Positions 9,212 through 20,614 of a stretch of DNA of 64,000 bases are shown here, piece by piece. Position 1 is the first letter of the stretch. Every line of letters begins with the position of its first letter. Below the pieces are notes generated by a model that saw only the letters and a list, made by a program, of their open reading frames with translations, did not search any database and was not told the origin of the DNA. Source of the DNA: Brachyhypopomus gauderio (lineage: Eukaryota; Chordata; Actinopteri; Gymnotiformes; Hypopomidae); assembly GCF_052324685.1 (NCBI RefSeq), contig NW_027507037.1:145001-209000 (forward strand), written 5' to 3'. The translations under genes and the position numbers were made by a program.

Positions 9212-9488
9212 AGCAGTGTTTTTAAGAGATGGCAGAAGAATTCTTATACCTAATCACTCTCAACAACGGTGCCTGACCCAAGGCTGAAGAGCAGTTATTC
9301 GCATGATGGTAGCAGAGAGCCATGCTACGATGCCATTTGCAAATGCTCATACCTGGCTTTGTTCTTAGGCGACATTGAAGACCCTGCAGTGTTTTGATAA
9401 CAGGCAGGAAATGATGCATCTTTCCTCTTCTGACAGAAGACAAATTCAGCTTCTTCTACAAGAATGTCAGCAAATACAGTCTTCCTGT

Positions 9489-9564
9489 GGTAGCGTGTCT
9501 GAGTGGTCTAAGGCACTGGATTTAGGCTCCAGTCTCTGAGAAGGCATGGGATCGAATGCTGCCA
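9489..9564 (+). pseudogene. tRNA-Leu-like element
   Basis: Reference form. Confidence 0.82.
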
Positions 9565-9820
9565 GCTGGTAACTTTACAATGATTCTTGCCTTTGTGTTC
9601 TCTTGAAAACCCTCTCTTCCAGTACAGATGACGGGAAACAATTTGAAAAAGACATTGGAACCCTTCTTCTTTTTCAGAGTTACATATAGCTTAGCATTTT
9701 TTACTTTGAAAGTTAGGCAAGCATTGTTCCTCACAAGTTCAGCCCTGCTCATGTACCAAGTTGAGAATGCTGCTTTGGAGGACTCCAGACTTGAAAATTG
9801 CAAAAAAGATATTACCAAAG

Positions 9821-9902
9821 GGTAGCGTGGCCGAGCGGTCTAAGGCGCTGGATTTAGGCTCCAGTCTCTGCGGAGGCGTGGGTTCGAATCCCACCGCTGC
9901 CA
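9821..9902 (+). tRNA. tRNA-Leu-TAG: tRNA-Leu (TAG)
   Basis: Class A, consensus. T5 terminator 9910-9914. Spacer 1 carries a private cc-to-at change at 10043-10044. Confidence 0.94.
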
Positions 9903-10179
9903 AGCAGTGTTTTTAGGAGATGGCAGAAGAATTCTTATACCTAATCACTCTCAACAATGGTGCCTGACCCAAGGCTGAAGAGCAGTCATTCGCATGATGG
10001 TAGCAGAGAGCCATGCCACGATGCCATTTGCAAATGCTCATAATTGGCTTTGTTCTTAGGCGACATTGAAGACCCTGCGGTGTTTTGATAACAGGCAGGA
10101 AATGATGCATCTTTCCTCTTCTGACAGAAGAAAAATTCACCTTCTTCCACAAGAATGTCAGCAAATGCAGTCTACCTGT

Positions 10180-10255
10180 GGTAGCGTGTCTGAGTGGTCT
10201 AAGGCACTGGATTTAGGCTCCAGTCTCTGAGAAGGCATGGGATCGAATGCTGCCA
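10180..10255 (+). pseudogene. tRNA-Leu-like element
   Basis: Reference form. Confidence 0.82.
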
Positions 10256-10511
10256 GCTGGTAACTTTACAATGATTCTTGCCTTTGTGTTCTCTTGAAAA
10301 CCCTCTCTTCCAGTACAGATGACGGGAAACAATTTGAAAAAGACATTGGAACCCTTCTTCTTTTTCAGAGTTACATATAGCTTAGCATTTTTTACTTTGA
10401 AAGTTAGGCAAGCATTGTTCCTCACAAGTTCAGCCCTGCTCATGTACCAAGTTGAGAATGCTGCTTTGGAGGACTCCAGACTTGAAAATTGCAAAAAAGA
10501 GATTACCACAG

Positions 10512-10593
10512 GGTAGCGTGGCCGAGCGGTCTAAGGCGCTGGATTAAGGCTCCAGTCTCTGCGGAGGCGTGGGTTCGAATCCCACCGCTGCCA
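10512..10593 (+). tRNA. tRNA-Leu-AAG: tRNA-Leu (AAG)
   Basis: Class B, consensus. T7 terminator 10599-10605. Confidence 0.94.
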
Positions 10594-10869
10594 AGCAGTT
10601 TTTTTGGAGATGGCAGAAGAATTCTTATACCTAATCACTCTCAACAACGGTGCCTGACCCAAGGCTGAAGAGCAGTTATTCGCATGATGGTAGCAGAGAG
10701 CCATGCTACGATGCCATTTGCAAATGCTCATACCTGGCTTTGTTCTTAGGCGACATTGAAGACCCTGCAGTGTTTTGATAACAGGCAGGAAATGATGCAT
10801 CTTTCCTCTTCTGACAGAAGACAAATTCAGCTTCTTCTACAAGAATGTCAGCAAATACAGTCTTCCTGT

Positions 10870-10945
10870 GGTAGCGTGTCTGAGTGGTCTAAGGCACTGG
10901 ATTTAGGCTCCAGTCTCTGAGAAGGCATGGGATCGAATGCTGCCA
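10870..10945 (+). pseudogene. tRNA-Leu-like element
   Basis: Reference form. Confidence 0.82.
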
Positions 10946-11201
10946 GCTGGTAACTTTACAATGATTCTTGCCTTTGTGTTCTCTTGAAAACCCTCTCTTC
11001 CAGTACAGATGACGGGAAACAATTTGAAAAAGACATTGGAACCCTTCTTCTTTTTCAGAGTTACATATAACTTAGCATTTTTTACTTTGAAAGTTAGGCA
11101 AGCATTGTTCCTCACAAGTTCAGCCCTGCTCATGTACCAAGTTGAGAATGCTGCTTTGGAGGACTCCAGACTTGAAAATTGCAAAAAAGATATTACCAAA
11201 G

Positions 11202-11283
11202 GGTAGCGTGGCGGAGCGGTCTAAGGCGCTGGATTAAGGCTCCAGTCTCTGCGGAGGCGTGGGTTCGAATCCCACCGCAGCCA
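11202..11283 (+). tRNA. tRNA-Leu-AAG: tRNA-Leu (AAG), doubly altered copy
   Basis: Class Bq with A4:A78 plus C12G, which gives a G:G mismatch in the D stem and alters the A box. The terminator is T6 (11290-11295), the only six-T copy. Possibly non-functional. Confidence 0.8.
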
Positions 11284-11559
11284 AGCAGATTTTTTGGAGA
11301 TGGCAGAAGAATTCTTATACCTAATCACTCTCAACAACGGTGCCTGACCCAAGGCTGAAGAGCAGTTATTCGCATGATGGTAGCAGAGAGCCATGCTACG
11401 ATGCCATTTGCAAATGCTCATACCTGGCTTTGTTCTTAGGCGACATTGACGACCCTGCAGTGTTTTGATAACAGGCAGGAAATGATGCATCTTTCCTCTT
11501 CTGACAGAAGACAAATTCAGCTTCTTCTACAAGAATGTCAGCAAATACAGTCTTCCTGT

Positions 11560-11635
11560 GGTAGCGTGTCTGAGTGGTCTAAGGCACTGGATTTAGGCTC
11601 CAGTCTCTGAGAAGGCATGGGATCGAATGCTGCCA
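11560..11635 (+). pseudogene. tRNA-Leu-like element
   Basis: Reference form. Confidence 0.82.
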
Positions 11636-11891
11636 GCTGGTAACTTTACAATGATTCTTGCCTTTGTGTTCTCTTGAAAACCCTCTCTTCCAGTACAGAT
11701 GACGGGAAACAATTTGAAAAAGACATTGGAACCCTTCTTCTTTTTCAGAGTTACATATAGCTTAGCATTTTTTACTTTGAAAGTTAGGCAAGCATTGTTC
11801 CTCACAAGTTCAGCCCTGCTCATGTACCAAGTTGAGAATGCTGCTTTGGAGGACTCCAGACTTGAAAATTGCAAAAAAGATATTACCACAG

Positions 11892-11973
11892 GGTAGCGTG
11901 GCCGAGCGGTCTAAGGCGCTGGATTAAGGCTCCAGTCTCTGCGGAGGCGTGGGTTCGAATCCCACCGCTGCCA
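11892..11973 (+). tRNA. tRNA-Leu-AAG: tRNA-Leu (AAG)
   Basis: Class C, consensus. T5 terminator 11981-11985. Confidence 0.93.
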
Positions 11974-12250
11974 AGCAGTGTTTTTAGGAGATGGCAGAAG
12001 AATTCTTATACCTAATCACTCTCAACAACGGTGCCTGACCCAAGGCTGAAGAGCAGTTATTCGCATGATGGTAGCAGAGAGCCATGCTACGATGCCATTT
12101 GCAAATGCTCATACCTGGCTTTGTTCTTAGGCGACATTGAAGACCCTGCAGTGTTTTGATAACAGGCAGGAAATGATGCATCTTTCCTCTTCTGACAGAA
12201 GACAAATTCAGCTTCTTCTACAAGAATGTCAGCAAATACAGTCTTCCTGT

Positions 12251-12326
12251 GGTAGCGTGTCTGAGTGGTCTAAGGCACTGGATTTAGGCTCCAGTCTCTG
12301 AGAAGGCATGGGATCGACTGCTGCCA
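12251..12326 (+). pseudogene. tRNA-Leu-like element
   Basis: T-loop gac variant. Confidence 0.82.
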
Positions 12327-12582
12327 GCTGGTAACTTTACAATGATTCTTGCCTTTGTGTTCTCTTGAAAACCCTCTCTTCCAGTACAGATGACGGGAAA
12401 CAATTTGAAAAAGACATTGGAACCCTTCTTCTTTTTCAGAGTTACATATAGCTTAGCATTTTTTACTTTGAAAGTTAGGCAAGCATTGTTCCTCACAAGT
12501 TCAGCCCTGCTCATGTACCAAGTTGAGAATGCTGCTTTGGAGGACTCCAGACTTGAAAATTGCAAAAAAGATATTACCAAAG

Positions 12583-12664
12583 GGTAGCGTGGCCGAGCGG
12601 TCTAAGGCGCTGGATTTAGGCTCAAGTCTCTGCGGAGGCGTGGGTTCGAATCCCACCGCTGCCA
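12583..12664 (+). tRNA. tRNA-Leu-TAG: tRNA-Leu (TAG), anticodon-stem variant
   Basis: Class A with C42A, which gives a G30:A42 mismatch in the anticodon stem. T5 terminator 12672-12676. Confidence 0.85.
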
Positions 12665-12941
12665 AGCAGTGTTTTTAAGAGATGGCAGAAGAATTCTTAT
12701 ACCTAATCACTCTCAACAATGGTGCCTGACCCAAGGCTGAAGAGCAGTCATTCGCATGATGGTAGCAGAGAGCCATGCCACGATGCCATTTGCAAATGCT
12801 CATACCTGGCTTTGTTCTTAGGCGACATTGAAGACCCTGCGGTGTTTTGATAACAGGCAGGAAATGATGCATCTTTCCTCTTCTGACAGAAGAAAAATTC
12901 ACCTTCTTCCACAAGAATGTCAGCAAATGCAGTCTACCTGT

Positions 12942-13017
12942 GGTAGCGTGTCTGAGTGGTCTAAGGCACTGGATTTAGGCTCCAGTCTCTGAGAAGGCAT
13001 GGGATTGACTGCTGCCA
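12942..13017 (+). pseudogene. tRNA-Leu-like element
   Basis: Further decayed: gggattgactgc, a CpG-to-TpG change on top of the gac variant; unique in the window. Confidence 0.82.
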
Positions 13018-13273
13018 GCTGGTAACTTTACAATGATTCTTGCCTTTGTGTTCTCTTGAAAACCCTCTCTTCCAGTACAGATGACGGGAAACAATTTGAA
13101 AAAGACATTGGAACCCTTCTTCTTTTTCAGAGTTACATATAGCTTAGCATTTTTTACTTTGAAAGTTAGGCAAGCATTGTTCCTCACAAGTTCAGCCCTG
13201 CTCATGTACCAAGTTGAGAATGCTGCTTTGGAGGACTCCAGACTTGAAAATTGCAAAAAAGAGATTACCACAG

Positions 13274-13355
13274 GGTAGCGTGGCCGAGCGGTCTAAGGCG
13301 CTGGATTAAGGCTCCAGTCTCTGCGGAGGCGTGGGTTCGAATCCCACCGCTGCCA
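13274..13355 (+). tRNA. tRNA-Leu-AAG: tRNA-Leu (AAG), recombinant unit
   Basis: Consensus class B gene (T7 at 13361-13367). Its spacer 1 switches from class B to class A marks between about 13469 and 13531. Confidence 0.94.
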
Positions 13356-13631
13356 AGCAGTTTTTTTGGAGATGGCAGAAGAATTCTTATACCTAATCAC
13401 TCTCAACAACGGTGCCTGACCCAAGGCTGAAGAGCAGTTATTCGCATGATGGTAGCAGAGAGCCATGCTACGATGCCATTTGCAAATGCTCATACCTGGC
13501 TTTGTTCTTAGGCGACATTGAAGACCCTGCGGTGTTTTGATAACAGGCAGGAAATGATGCATCTTTCCTCTTCTGACAGAAGAAAAATTCACCTTCTTCC
13601 ACAAGAATGTCAGCAAATGCAGTCTTCCTGT

Positions 13632-13707
13632 GGTAGCGTGTCTGAGTGGTCTAAGGCACTGGATTTAGGCTCCAGTCTCTGAGAAGGCATGGGATCGACT
13701 GCTGCCA
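13632..13707 (+). pseudogene. tRNA-Leu-like element
   Basis: T-loop gac variant. Confidence 0.82.
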
Positions 13708-13963
13708 GCTGGTAACTTTACAATGATTCTTGCCTTTGTGTTCTCTTGAAAACCCTCTCTTCCAGTACAGATGACGGGAAACAATTTGAAAAAGACATTG
13801 GAACCCTTCTTCTTTTTCAGAGTTACATATAGCTTAGCATTTTTTACTTTGAAAGTTAGGCAAGCATTGTTCCTCACAAGTTCAGCCCTGCTCATGTACC
13901 AAGTTGAGAATGCTGCTTTGGAGGACTCCAGACTTGAAAATTGCAAAAAAGATATTACCAAAG

Positions 13964-14045
13964 GGTAGCGTGGCCGAGCGGTCTAAGGCGCTGGATTTAG
14001 GCTCCAGTCTCTGCGGAGGCGTGGGTTCGAATCCCACCGCTGCCA
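13964..14045 (+). tRNA. tRNA-Leu-TAG: tRNA-Leu (TAG)
   Basis: Class A, consensus. T5 terminator 14053-14057. Confidence 0.94.
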
Positions 14046-14322
14046 AGCAGTGTTTTTAAGAGATGGCAGAAGAATTCTTATACCTAATCACTCTCAACAA
14101 TGGTGCCTGACCCAAGGCTGAAGAGCAGTCATTCGCATGATGGTAGCAGAGAGCCATGCCACGATGCCATTTGCAAATGCTCATACCTGGCTTTGTTCTT
14201 AGGCGACATTGAAGACCCTGCGGTGTTTTGATAACAGGCAGGAAATGATGCATCTTTCCTCTTCTGACAGAAGAAAAATTCACCTTCTTCCACAAGAATG
14301 TCAGCAAATGCAGTCTACCTGT

Positions 14323-14398
14323 GGTAGCGTGTCTGAGTGGTCTAAGGCACTGGATTTAGGCTCCAGTCTCTGAGAAGGCATGGGATCGAATGCTGCCA
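14323..14398 (+). pseudogene. tRNA-Leu-like element
   Basis: Reference form. Confidence 0.82.
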
Positions 14399-14654
14399 GC
14401 TGGTAACTTTACAATGATTCTTGCCTTTGTGTTCTCTTGAAAACCCTCTCTTCCAGTACAGATGACGGGAAACAATTTGAAAAAGACATTGGAACCCTTC
14501 TTCTTTTTCAGAGTTACATATAGCTTAGCATTTTTTACTTTGAAAGTTAGGCAAGCATTGTTCCTCACAAGTTCAGCCCTGCTCATGTACCAAGTTGAGA
14601 ATGCTGCTTTGGAGGACTCCAGACTTGAAAATTGCAAAAAAGAGATTACCACAG

Positions 14655-14736
14655 GGTAGCGTGGCCGAGCGGTCTAAGGCGCTGGATTAAGGCTCCAGTC
14701 TCTGCGGAGGCGTGGGTTCGAATCCCACCGCAGCCA
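14655..14736 (+). tRNA. tRNA-Leu-AAG: tRNA-Leu (AAG), acceptor-stem variant
   Basis: Class Bq, A4:A78 mismatch. T7 terminator 14742-14748. Confidence 0.85.
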
Positions 14737-15012
14737 AGCAGTTTTTTTGGAGATGGCAGAAGAATTCTTATACCTAATCACTCTCAACAACGGTGCCTGA
14801 CCCAAGGCTGAAGAGCAGTTATTCGCATGATGGTAGCAGAGAGCCATGCTACGATGCCATTTGCAAATGCTCATACCTGGCTTTGTTCTTAGGCGACATT
14901 GAAGACCCTGCAGTGTTTTGATAACAGGCAGGAAATGATGCATCTTTCCTCTTCTGACAGAAGACAAATTCAGCTTCTTCTACAAGAATGTCAGCAAATA
15001 CAGTCTTCCTGT

Positions 15013-15088
15013 GGTAGCGTGTCTGAGTGGTCTAAGGCACTGGATTTAGGCTCCAGTCTCTGAGAAGGCATGGGATCGAATGCTGCCA
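15013..15088 (+). pseudogene. tRNA-Leu-like element
   Basis: Reference form. Confidence 0.82.
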
Positions 15089-15344
15089 GCTGGTAACTTT
15101 ACAATGATTCTTGCCTTTGTGTTCTCTTGAAAACCCTCTCTTCCAGTACAGATGACGGGAAACAATTTGAAAAAGACATTGGAACCCTTCTTCTTTTTCA
15201 GAGTTACATATAGCTTAGCATTTTTTACTTTGAAAGTTAGGCAAGCATTGTTCCTCACAAGTTCAGCCCTGCTCATGTACCAAGTTGAGAATGCTGCTTT
15301 GGAGGACTCCAGACTTGAAAATTGCAAAAAATATATTACCACAG

Positions 15345-15426
15345 GGTAGCGTGGCCGAGCGGTCTAAGGCGCTGGATTTAGGCTCCAGTCTCTGCGGAGG
15401 CGTGGGTTCGAATCCCACCGCTGCCA
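15345..15426 (+). tRNA. tRNA-Leu-TAG: tRNA-Leu (TAG)
   Basis: Class A, consensus. T5 terminator 15434-15438. First unit of the second copy of the 15-unit duplication. Confidence 0.94.
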
Positions 15427-15703
15427 AGCAGTGTTTTTAAGAGATGGCAGAAGAATTCTTATACCTAATCACTCTCAACAATGGTGCCTGACCCAAGGCT
15501 GAAGAGCAGTCATTCGCATGATGGTAGCAGAGAGCCATGCCACGATGCCATTTGCAAATGCTCATACCTGGCTTTGTTCTTAGGCGACATTGAAGACCCT
15601 GCGGTGTTTTGATAACAGGCAGGAAATGATGCATCTTTCCTCTTCTGACAGAAGAAAAATTCACCTTCTTCCACAAGAATGTCAGCAAATGCAGTCTTCC
15701 TGT

Positions 15704-15779
15704 GGTAGCGTGTCTGAGTGGTCTAAGGCACTGGATTTAGGCTCCAGTCTCTGAGAAGGCATGGGATCGACTGCTGCCA
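15704..15779 (+). pseudogene. tRNA-Leu-like element
   Basis: T-loop gac variant, matching its 15-unit partner at 5345. Confidence 0.82.
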
Positions 15780-16035
15780 GCTGGTAACTTTACAATGATT
15801 CTTGCCTTTGTGTTCTCTTGAAAACCCTCTCTTCCAGTACAGATGACGGGAAACAATTTGAAAAAGACATTGGAACCCTTCTTCTTTTTCAGAGTTACAT
15901 ATAGCTTAGCATTTTTTACTTTGAAAGTTAGGCAAGCATTGTTCCTCACAAGTTCAGCCCTGCTCATGTACCAAGTTGAGAATGCTGCTTTGGAGGACTC
16001 CAGACTTGAAAATTGCAAAAAAGATATTACCAAAG

Positions 16036-16117
16036 GGTAGCGTGGCCGAGCGGTCTAAGGCGCTGGATTTAGGCTCCAGTCTCTGCTGAGGCGTGGGTTC
16101 GAATCCCACCGCTGCCA
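16036..16117 (+). tRNA. tRNA-Leu-TAG: tRNA-Leu (TAG), variable-arm variant
   Basis: Class A with G52T in the variable arm, probably tolerated. T5 terminator 16125-16129. Confidence 0.9.
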
Positions 16118-16394
16118 AGCAGTGTTTTTAAGAGATGGCAGAAGAATTCTTATACCTAATCACTCTCAACAATGGTGCCTGACCCAAGGCTGAAGAGCAG
16201 TCATTCGCATGATGGTAGCAGAGAGCCATGCCACGATGCCATTTGCAAATGCTCATACCTGGCTTTGTTCTTAGGCGACATTGAAGACCCTGCGGTGTTT
16301 TGATAACAGGCAGGAAATGATGCATCTTTCCTCTTCTGACAGAAGAAAAATTCACCTTCTTCCACAAGAATGTCAGCAAATGCAGTCTACCTGT

Positions 16395-16470
16395 GGTAGC
16401 GTGTCTGAGTGGTCTAAGGCACTGGATTTAGGCTCCAGTCTCTGAGAAGGCATGGGATCGAATGCTGCCA
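16395..16470 (+). pseudogene. tRNA-Leu-like element
   Basis: Reference form. Confidence 0.82.
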
Positions 16471-16726
16471 GCTGGTAACTTTACAATGATTCTTGCCTTT
16501 GTGTTCTCTTGAAAACCCTCTCTTCCAGTACAGATGACGGGAAACAATTTGAAAAAGACATTGGAACCCTTCTTCTTTTTCAGAGTTACATATAGCTTAG
16601 CATTTTTTACTTTGAAAGTTAGGCAAGCATTGTTCCTCACAAGTTCAGCCCTGCTCATGTACCAAGTTGAGAATGCTGCTTTGGAGGACTCCAGACTTGA
16701 AAATTGCAAAAAAGAGATTACCACAG

Positions 16727-16808
16727 GGTAGCGTGGCCGAGCGGTCTAAGGCGCTGGATTAAGGCTCCAGTCTCTGCGGAGGCGTGGGTTCGAATCCCAC
16801 CGCAGCCA
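16727..16808 (+). tRNA. tRNA-Leu-AAG: tRNA-Leu (AAG), acceptor-stem variant
   Basis: Class Bq, A4:A78 mismatch. T7 terminator 16814-16820. Confidence 0.85.
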
Positions 16809-17084
16809 AGCAGTTTTTTTGGAGATGGCAGAAGAATTCTTATACCTAATCACTCTCAACAACGGTGCCTGACCCAAGGCTGAAGAGCAGTTATTCGCAT
16901 GATGGTAGCAGAGAGCCATGCTACGATGCCATTTGCAAATGCTCATACCTGGCTTTGTTCTTAGGCGACATTGAAGACCCTGCAGTGTTTTGATAACAGG
17001 CAGGAAATGATGCATCTTTCCTCTTCTGACAGAAGACAAATTCAGCTTCTTCTACAAGAATGTCAGCAAATACAGTCTTCCTGT

Positions 17085-17160
17085 GGTAGCGTGTCTGAGT
17101 GGTCTAAGGCACTGGATTTAGGCTCCAGTCTCTGAGAAGGCATGGGATCGAATGCTGCCA
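17085..17160 (+). pseudogene. tRNA-Leu-like element
   Basis: Reference form. Confidence 0.82.
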
Positions 17161-17416
17161 GCTGGTAACTTTACAATGATTCTTTCCTTTGTGTTCTCTT
17201 GAAAACCCTCTCTTCCAGTACAGATGACGGGAAACAATTTGAAAAAGACATTGGAACCCTTCTTCTTTTTCAGAGTTACATATAGCTTAGCATTTTTTAC
17301 TTTGAAAGTTAGGCAAGCATTGTTCCTCACAAGTTCAGCCCTGCTCATGTACCAAGTTGAGAATGCTGCTTTGGAGGACTCCAGACTTGAAAATTGCAAA
17401 AAATATATTACCACAG

Positions 17417-17498
17417 GGTAGCGTGGCCGAGCGGTCTAAGGCGCTGGATTAAGGCTCCAGTCTCTGCGGAGGCGTGGGTTCGAATCCCACCGCTGCCA
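17417..17498 (+). tRNA. tRNA-Leu-AAG: tRNA-Leu (AAG)
   Basis: Class C, consensus. T5 terminator 17506-17510. Confidence 0.93.
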
Positions 17499-17775
17499 AG
17501 CAGTGTTTTTAGGAGATGGCAGAAGAATTCTTATACCTAATCACTCTCAACAACGGTGCCTGACCCAAGGCTGAAGAGCAGTTATTCGCATGATGGTAGC
17601 AGAGAGCCATGCTACGATGCCATTTGCAAATGCTCATACCTGGCTTTGTTCTTAGGCGACATTGAAGACCCTGCAGTGTTTTGATAACAGGCAGGAAATG
17701 ATGCATCTTTCCTCTTCTGACAGAAGACAAATTCAGCTTCTTCTACAAGAATGTCAGCAAATACAGTCTTCCTGT

Positions 17776-17851
17776 GGTAGCGTGTCTGAGTGGTCTAAGG
17801 CACTGGATTTAGGCTCCAGTCTCTGAGAAGGCATGGGATCGAATGCTGCCA
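17776..17851 (+). pseudogene. tRNA-Leu-like element
   Basis: Reference form. Confidence 0.82.
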
Positions 17852-18107
17852 GCTGGTAACTTTACAATGATTCTTGCCTTTGTGTTCTCTTGAAAACCCT
17901 CTCTTCCAGTACAGATGACGGGAAACAATTTGAAAAAGACATTGGAACCCTTCTTCTTTTTCAGAGTTACATATAGCTTAGCATTTTTTACTTTGAAAGT
18001 TAGGCAAGCATTGTTCCTCACAAGTTCAGCCCTGCTCATGTACCAAGTTGAGAATGCTGCTTTGGAGGACTCCAGACTTGAAAATTGCAAAAAAGATATT
18101 ACCAAAG

Positions 18108-18189
18108 GGTAGCGTGGCCGAGCGGTCTAAGGCGCTGGATTTAGGCTCCAGTCTCTGCGGAGGCGTGGGTTCGAATCCCACCGCTGCCA
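18108..18189 (+). tRNA. tRNA-Leu-TAG: tRNA-Leu (TAG)
   Basis: Class A, consensus, with a C-like terminator flank. T5 18197-18201. Confidence 0.94.
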
Positions 18190-18466
18190 AGCAGTGTTTT
18201 TAGGAGATGGCAGAAGAATTCTTATACCTAATCACTCTCAACAATGGTGCCTGACCCAAGGCTGAAGAGCAGTCATTCGCATGATGGTAGCAGAGAGCCA
18301 TGCCACGATGCCATTTGCAAATGCTCATACCTGGCTTTGTTCTTAGGCGACATTGAAGACCCTGCGGTGTTTTGATAACAGGCAGGAAATGATGCATCTT
18401 TCCTCTTCTGACAGAAGAAAAATTCACCTTCTTCCACAAGAATGTCAGCAAATGCAGTCTACCTGT

Positions 18467-18542
18467 GGTAGCGTGTCTGAGTGGTCTAAGGCACTGGATT
18501 TAGGCTCCAGTCTCTGAGAAGGCATGGGATCGAATGCTGCCA
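18467..18542 (+). pseudogene. tRNA-Leu-like element
   Basis: Reference form. Confidence 0.82.
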
Positions 18543-18798
18543 GCTGGTAACTTTACAATGATTCTTGCCTTTGTGTTCTCTTGAAAACCCTCTCTTCCAG
18601 TACAGATGACGGGAAACAATTTGAAAAAGACATTGGAACCCTTCTTCTTTTTCAGAGTTACATATAGCTTAGCATTTTTTACTTTGAAAGTTAGGCAAGC
18701 ATTGTTCCTCACAAGTTCAGCCCTGCTCATGTACCAAGTTGAGAATGCTGCTTTGGAGGACTCCAGACTTGAAAATTGCAAAAAAGAGATTACCACAG

Positions 18799-18880
18799 GG
18801 TAGCGTGGCCGAGCGGTCTAAGGCGCTGGATTAAGGCTCCAGTCTCTGCGGAGGCGTGGGTTCGAATCCCACCGCTGCCA
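18799..18880 (+). tRNA. tRNA-Leu-AAG: tRNA-Leu (AAG)
   Basis: Class B, consensus. T7 terminator 18886-18892. Confidence 0.94.
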
Positions 18881-19156
18881 AGCAGTTTTTTTGGAGATGG
18901 CAGAAGAATTCTTATACCTAATCACTCTCAACAACGGTGCCTGACCCAAGGCTGAAGAGCAGTTATTCGCATGATGGTAGCAGAGAGCCATGCTACGATG
19001 CCATTTGCAAATGCTCATACCTGGCTTTGTTCTTAGGCGACATTGAAGACCCTGCAGTGTTTTGATAACAGGCAGGAAATGATGCATCTTTCCTCTTCTG
19101 ACAGAAGACAAATTCAGCTTCTTCTACAAGAATGTCAGCAAATACAGTCTTCCTGT

Positions 19157-19232
19157 GGTAGCGTGTCTGAGTGGTCTAAGGCACTGGATTTAGGCTCCAG
19201 TCTCTGAGAAGGCATGGGATCGAATGCTGCCA
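19157..19232 (+). pseudogene. tRNA-Leu-like element
   Basis: Reference form. Confidence 0.82.
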
Positions 19233-19488
19233 GCTGGTAACTTTACAATGATTCTTGCCTTTGTGTTCTCTTGAAAACCCTCTCTTCCAGTACAGATGAC
19301 GGGAAACAATTTGAAAAAGACATTGGAACCCTTCTTCTTTTTCAGAGTTACATATAGCTTAGCATTTTTTACTTTGAAAGTTAGGCAAGCATTGTTCCTC
19401 ACAAGTTCAGCCCTGCTCATGTACCAAGTTGAGAATGCTGCTTTGGAGGACTCCAGACTTGAAAATTGCAAAAAAGATATTACCACAG

Positions 19489-19570
19489 GGTAGCGTGGCC
19501 GAGCGGTCTAAGGCGCTGGATTTAGGCTCCAGTCTCTGCGGAGGCGTGGGTTCGAATCCCACCGCTGCCA
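19489..19570 (+). tRNA. tRNA-Leu-TAG: tRNA-Leu (TAG), recombinant unit
   Basis: Same A-to-B/C chimeric arrangement as the gene at 9130. T5 terminator 19578-19582. Confidence 0.94.
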
Positions 19571-19847
19571 AGCAGTGTTTTTAAGAGATGGCAGAAGAAT
19601 TCTTATACCTAATCACTCTCAACAACGGTGCCTGACCCAAGGCTGAAGAGCAGTTATTCGCATGATGGTAGCAGAGAGCCATGCTACGATGCCATTTGCA
19701 AATGCTCATACCTGGCTTTGTTCTTAGGCGACATTGAAGACCCTGCAGTGTTTTGATAACAGGCAGGAAATGATGCATCTTTCCTCTTCTGACAGAAGAC
19801 AAATTCAGCTTCTTCTACAAGAATGTCAGCAAATACAGTCTTCCTGT

Positions 19848-19923
19848 GGTAGCGTGTCTGAGTGGTCTAAGGCACTGGATTTAGGCTCCAGTCTCTGAGA
19901 AGGCATGGGATCGAATGCTGCCA
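19848..19923 (+). pseudogene. tRNA-Leu-like element
   Basis: Reference form. Confidence 0.82.
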
Positions 19924-20179
19924 GCTGGTAACTTTACAATGATTCTTGCCTTTGTGTTCTCTTGAAAACCCTCTCTTCCAGTACAGATGACGGGAAACAA
20001 TTTGAAAAAGACATTGGAACCCTTCTTCTTTTTCAGAGTTACATATAGCTTAGCATTTTTTACTTTGAAAGTTAGGCAAGCATTGTTCCTCACAAGTTCA
20101 GCCCTGCTCATGTACCAAGTTGAGAATGCTGCTTTGGAGGACTCCAGACTTGAAAATTGCAAAAAAGATATTACCACAG

Positions 20180-20261
20180 GGTAGCGTGGCCGAGCGGTCT
20201 AAGGCGCTGGATTAAGGCTCCAGTCTCTGCGGAGGCGTGGGTTCGAATCCCACCGCTGCCA
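20180..20261 (+). tRNA. tRNA-Leu-AAG: tRNA-Leu (AAG)
   Basis: Class C, consensus. T5 terminator 20269-20273. Confidence 0.93.
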
Positions 20262-20538
20262 AGCAGTGTTTTTAGGAGATGGCAGAAGAATTCTTATACC
20301 TAATCACTCTCAACAACGGTGCCTGACCCAAGGCTGAAGAGCAGTTATTCGCATGATGGTAGCAGAGAGCCATGCTACGATGCCATTTGCAAATGCTCAT
20401 ACCTGGCTTTGTTCTTAGGCGACATTGAAGACCCTGCAGTGTTTTGATAACAGGCAGGAAATGATGCATCTTTCCTCTTCTGACAGAAGACAAATTCAGC
20501 TTCTTCTACAAGAATGTCAGCAAATACAGTCTTCCTGT

Positions 20539-20614
20539 GGTAGCGTGTCTGAGTGGTCTAAGGCACTGGATTTAGGCTCCAGTCTCTGAGAAGGCATGGG
20601 ATCGAATGCTGCCA
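20539..20614 (+). pseudogene. tRNA-Leu-like element
   Basis: Reference form. Confidence 0.82.
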
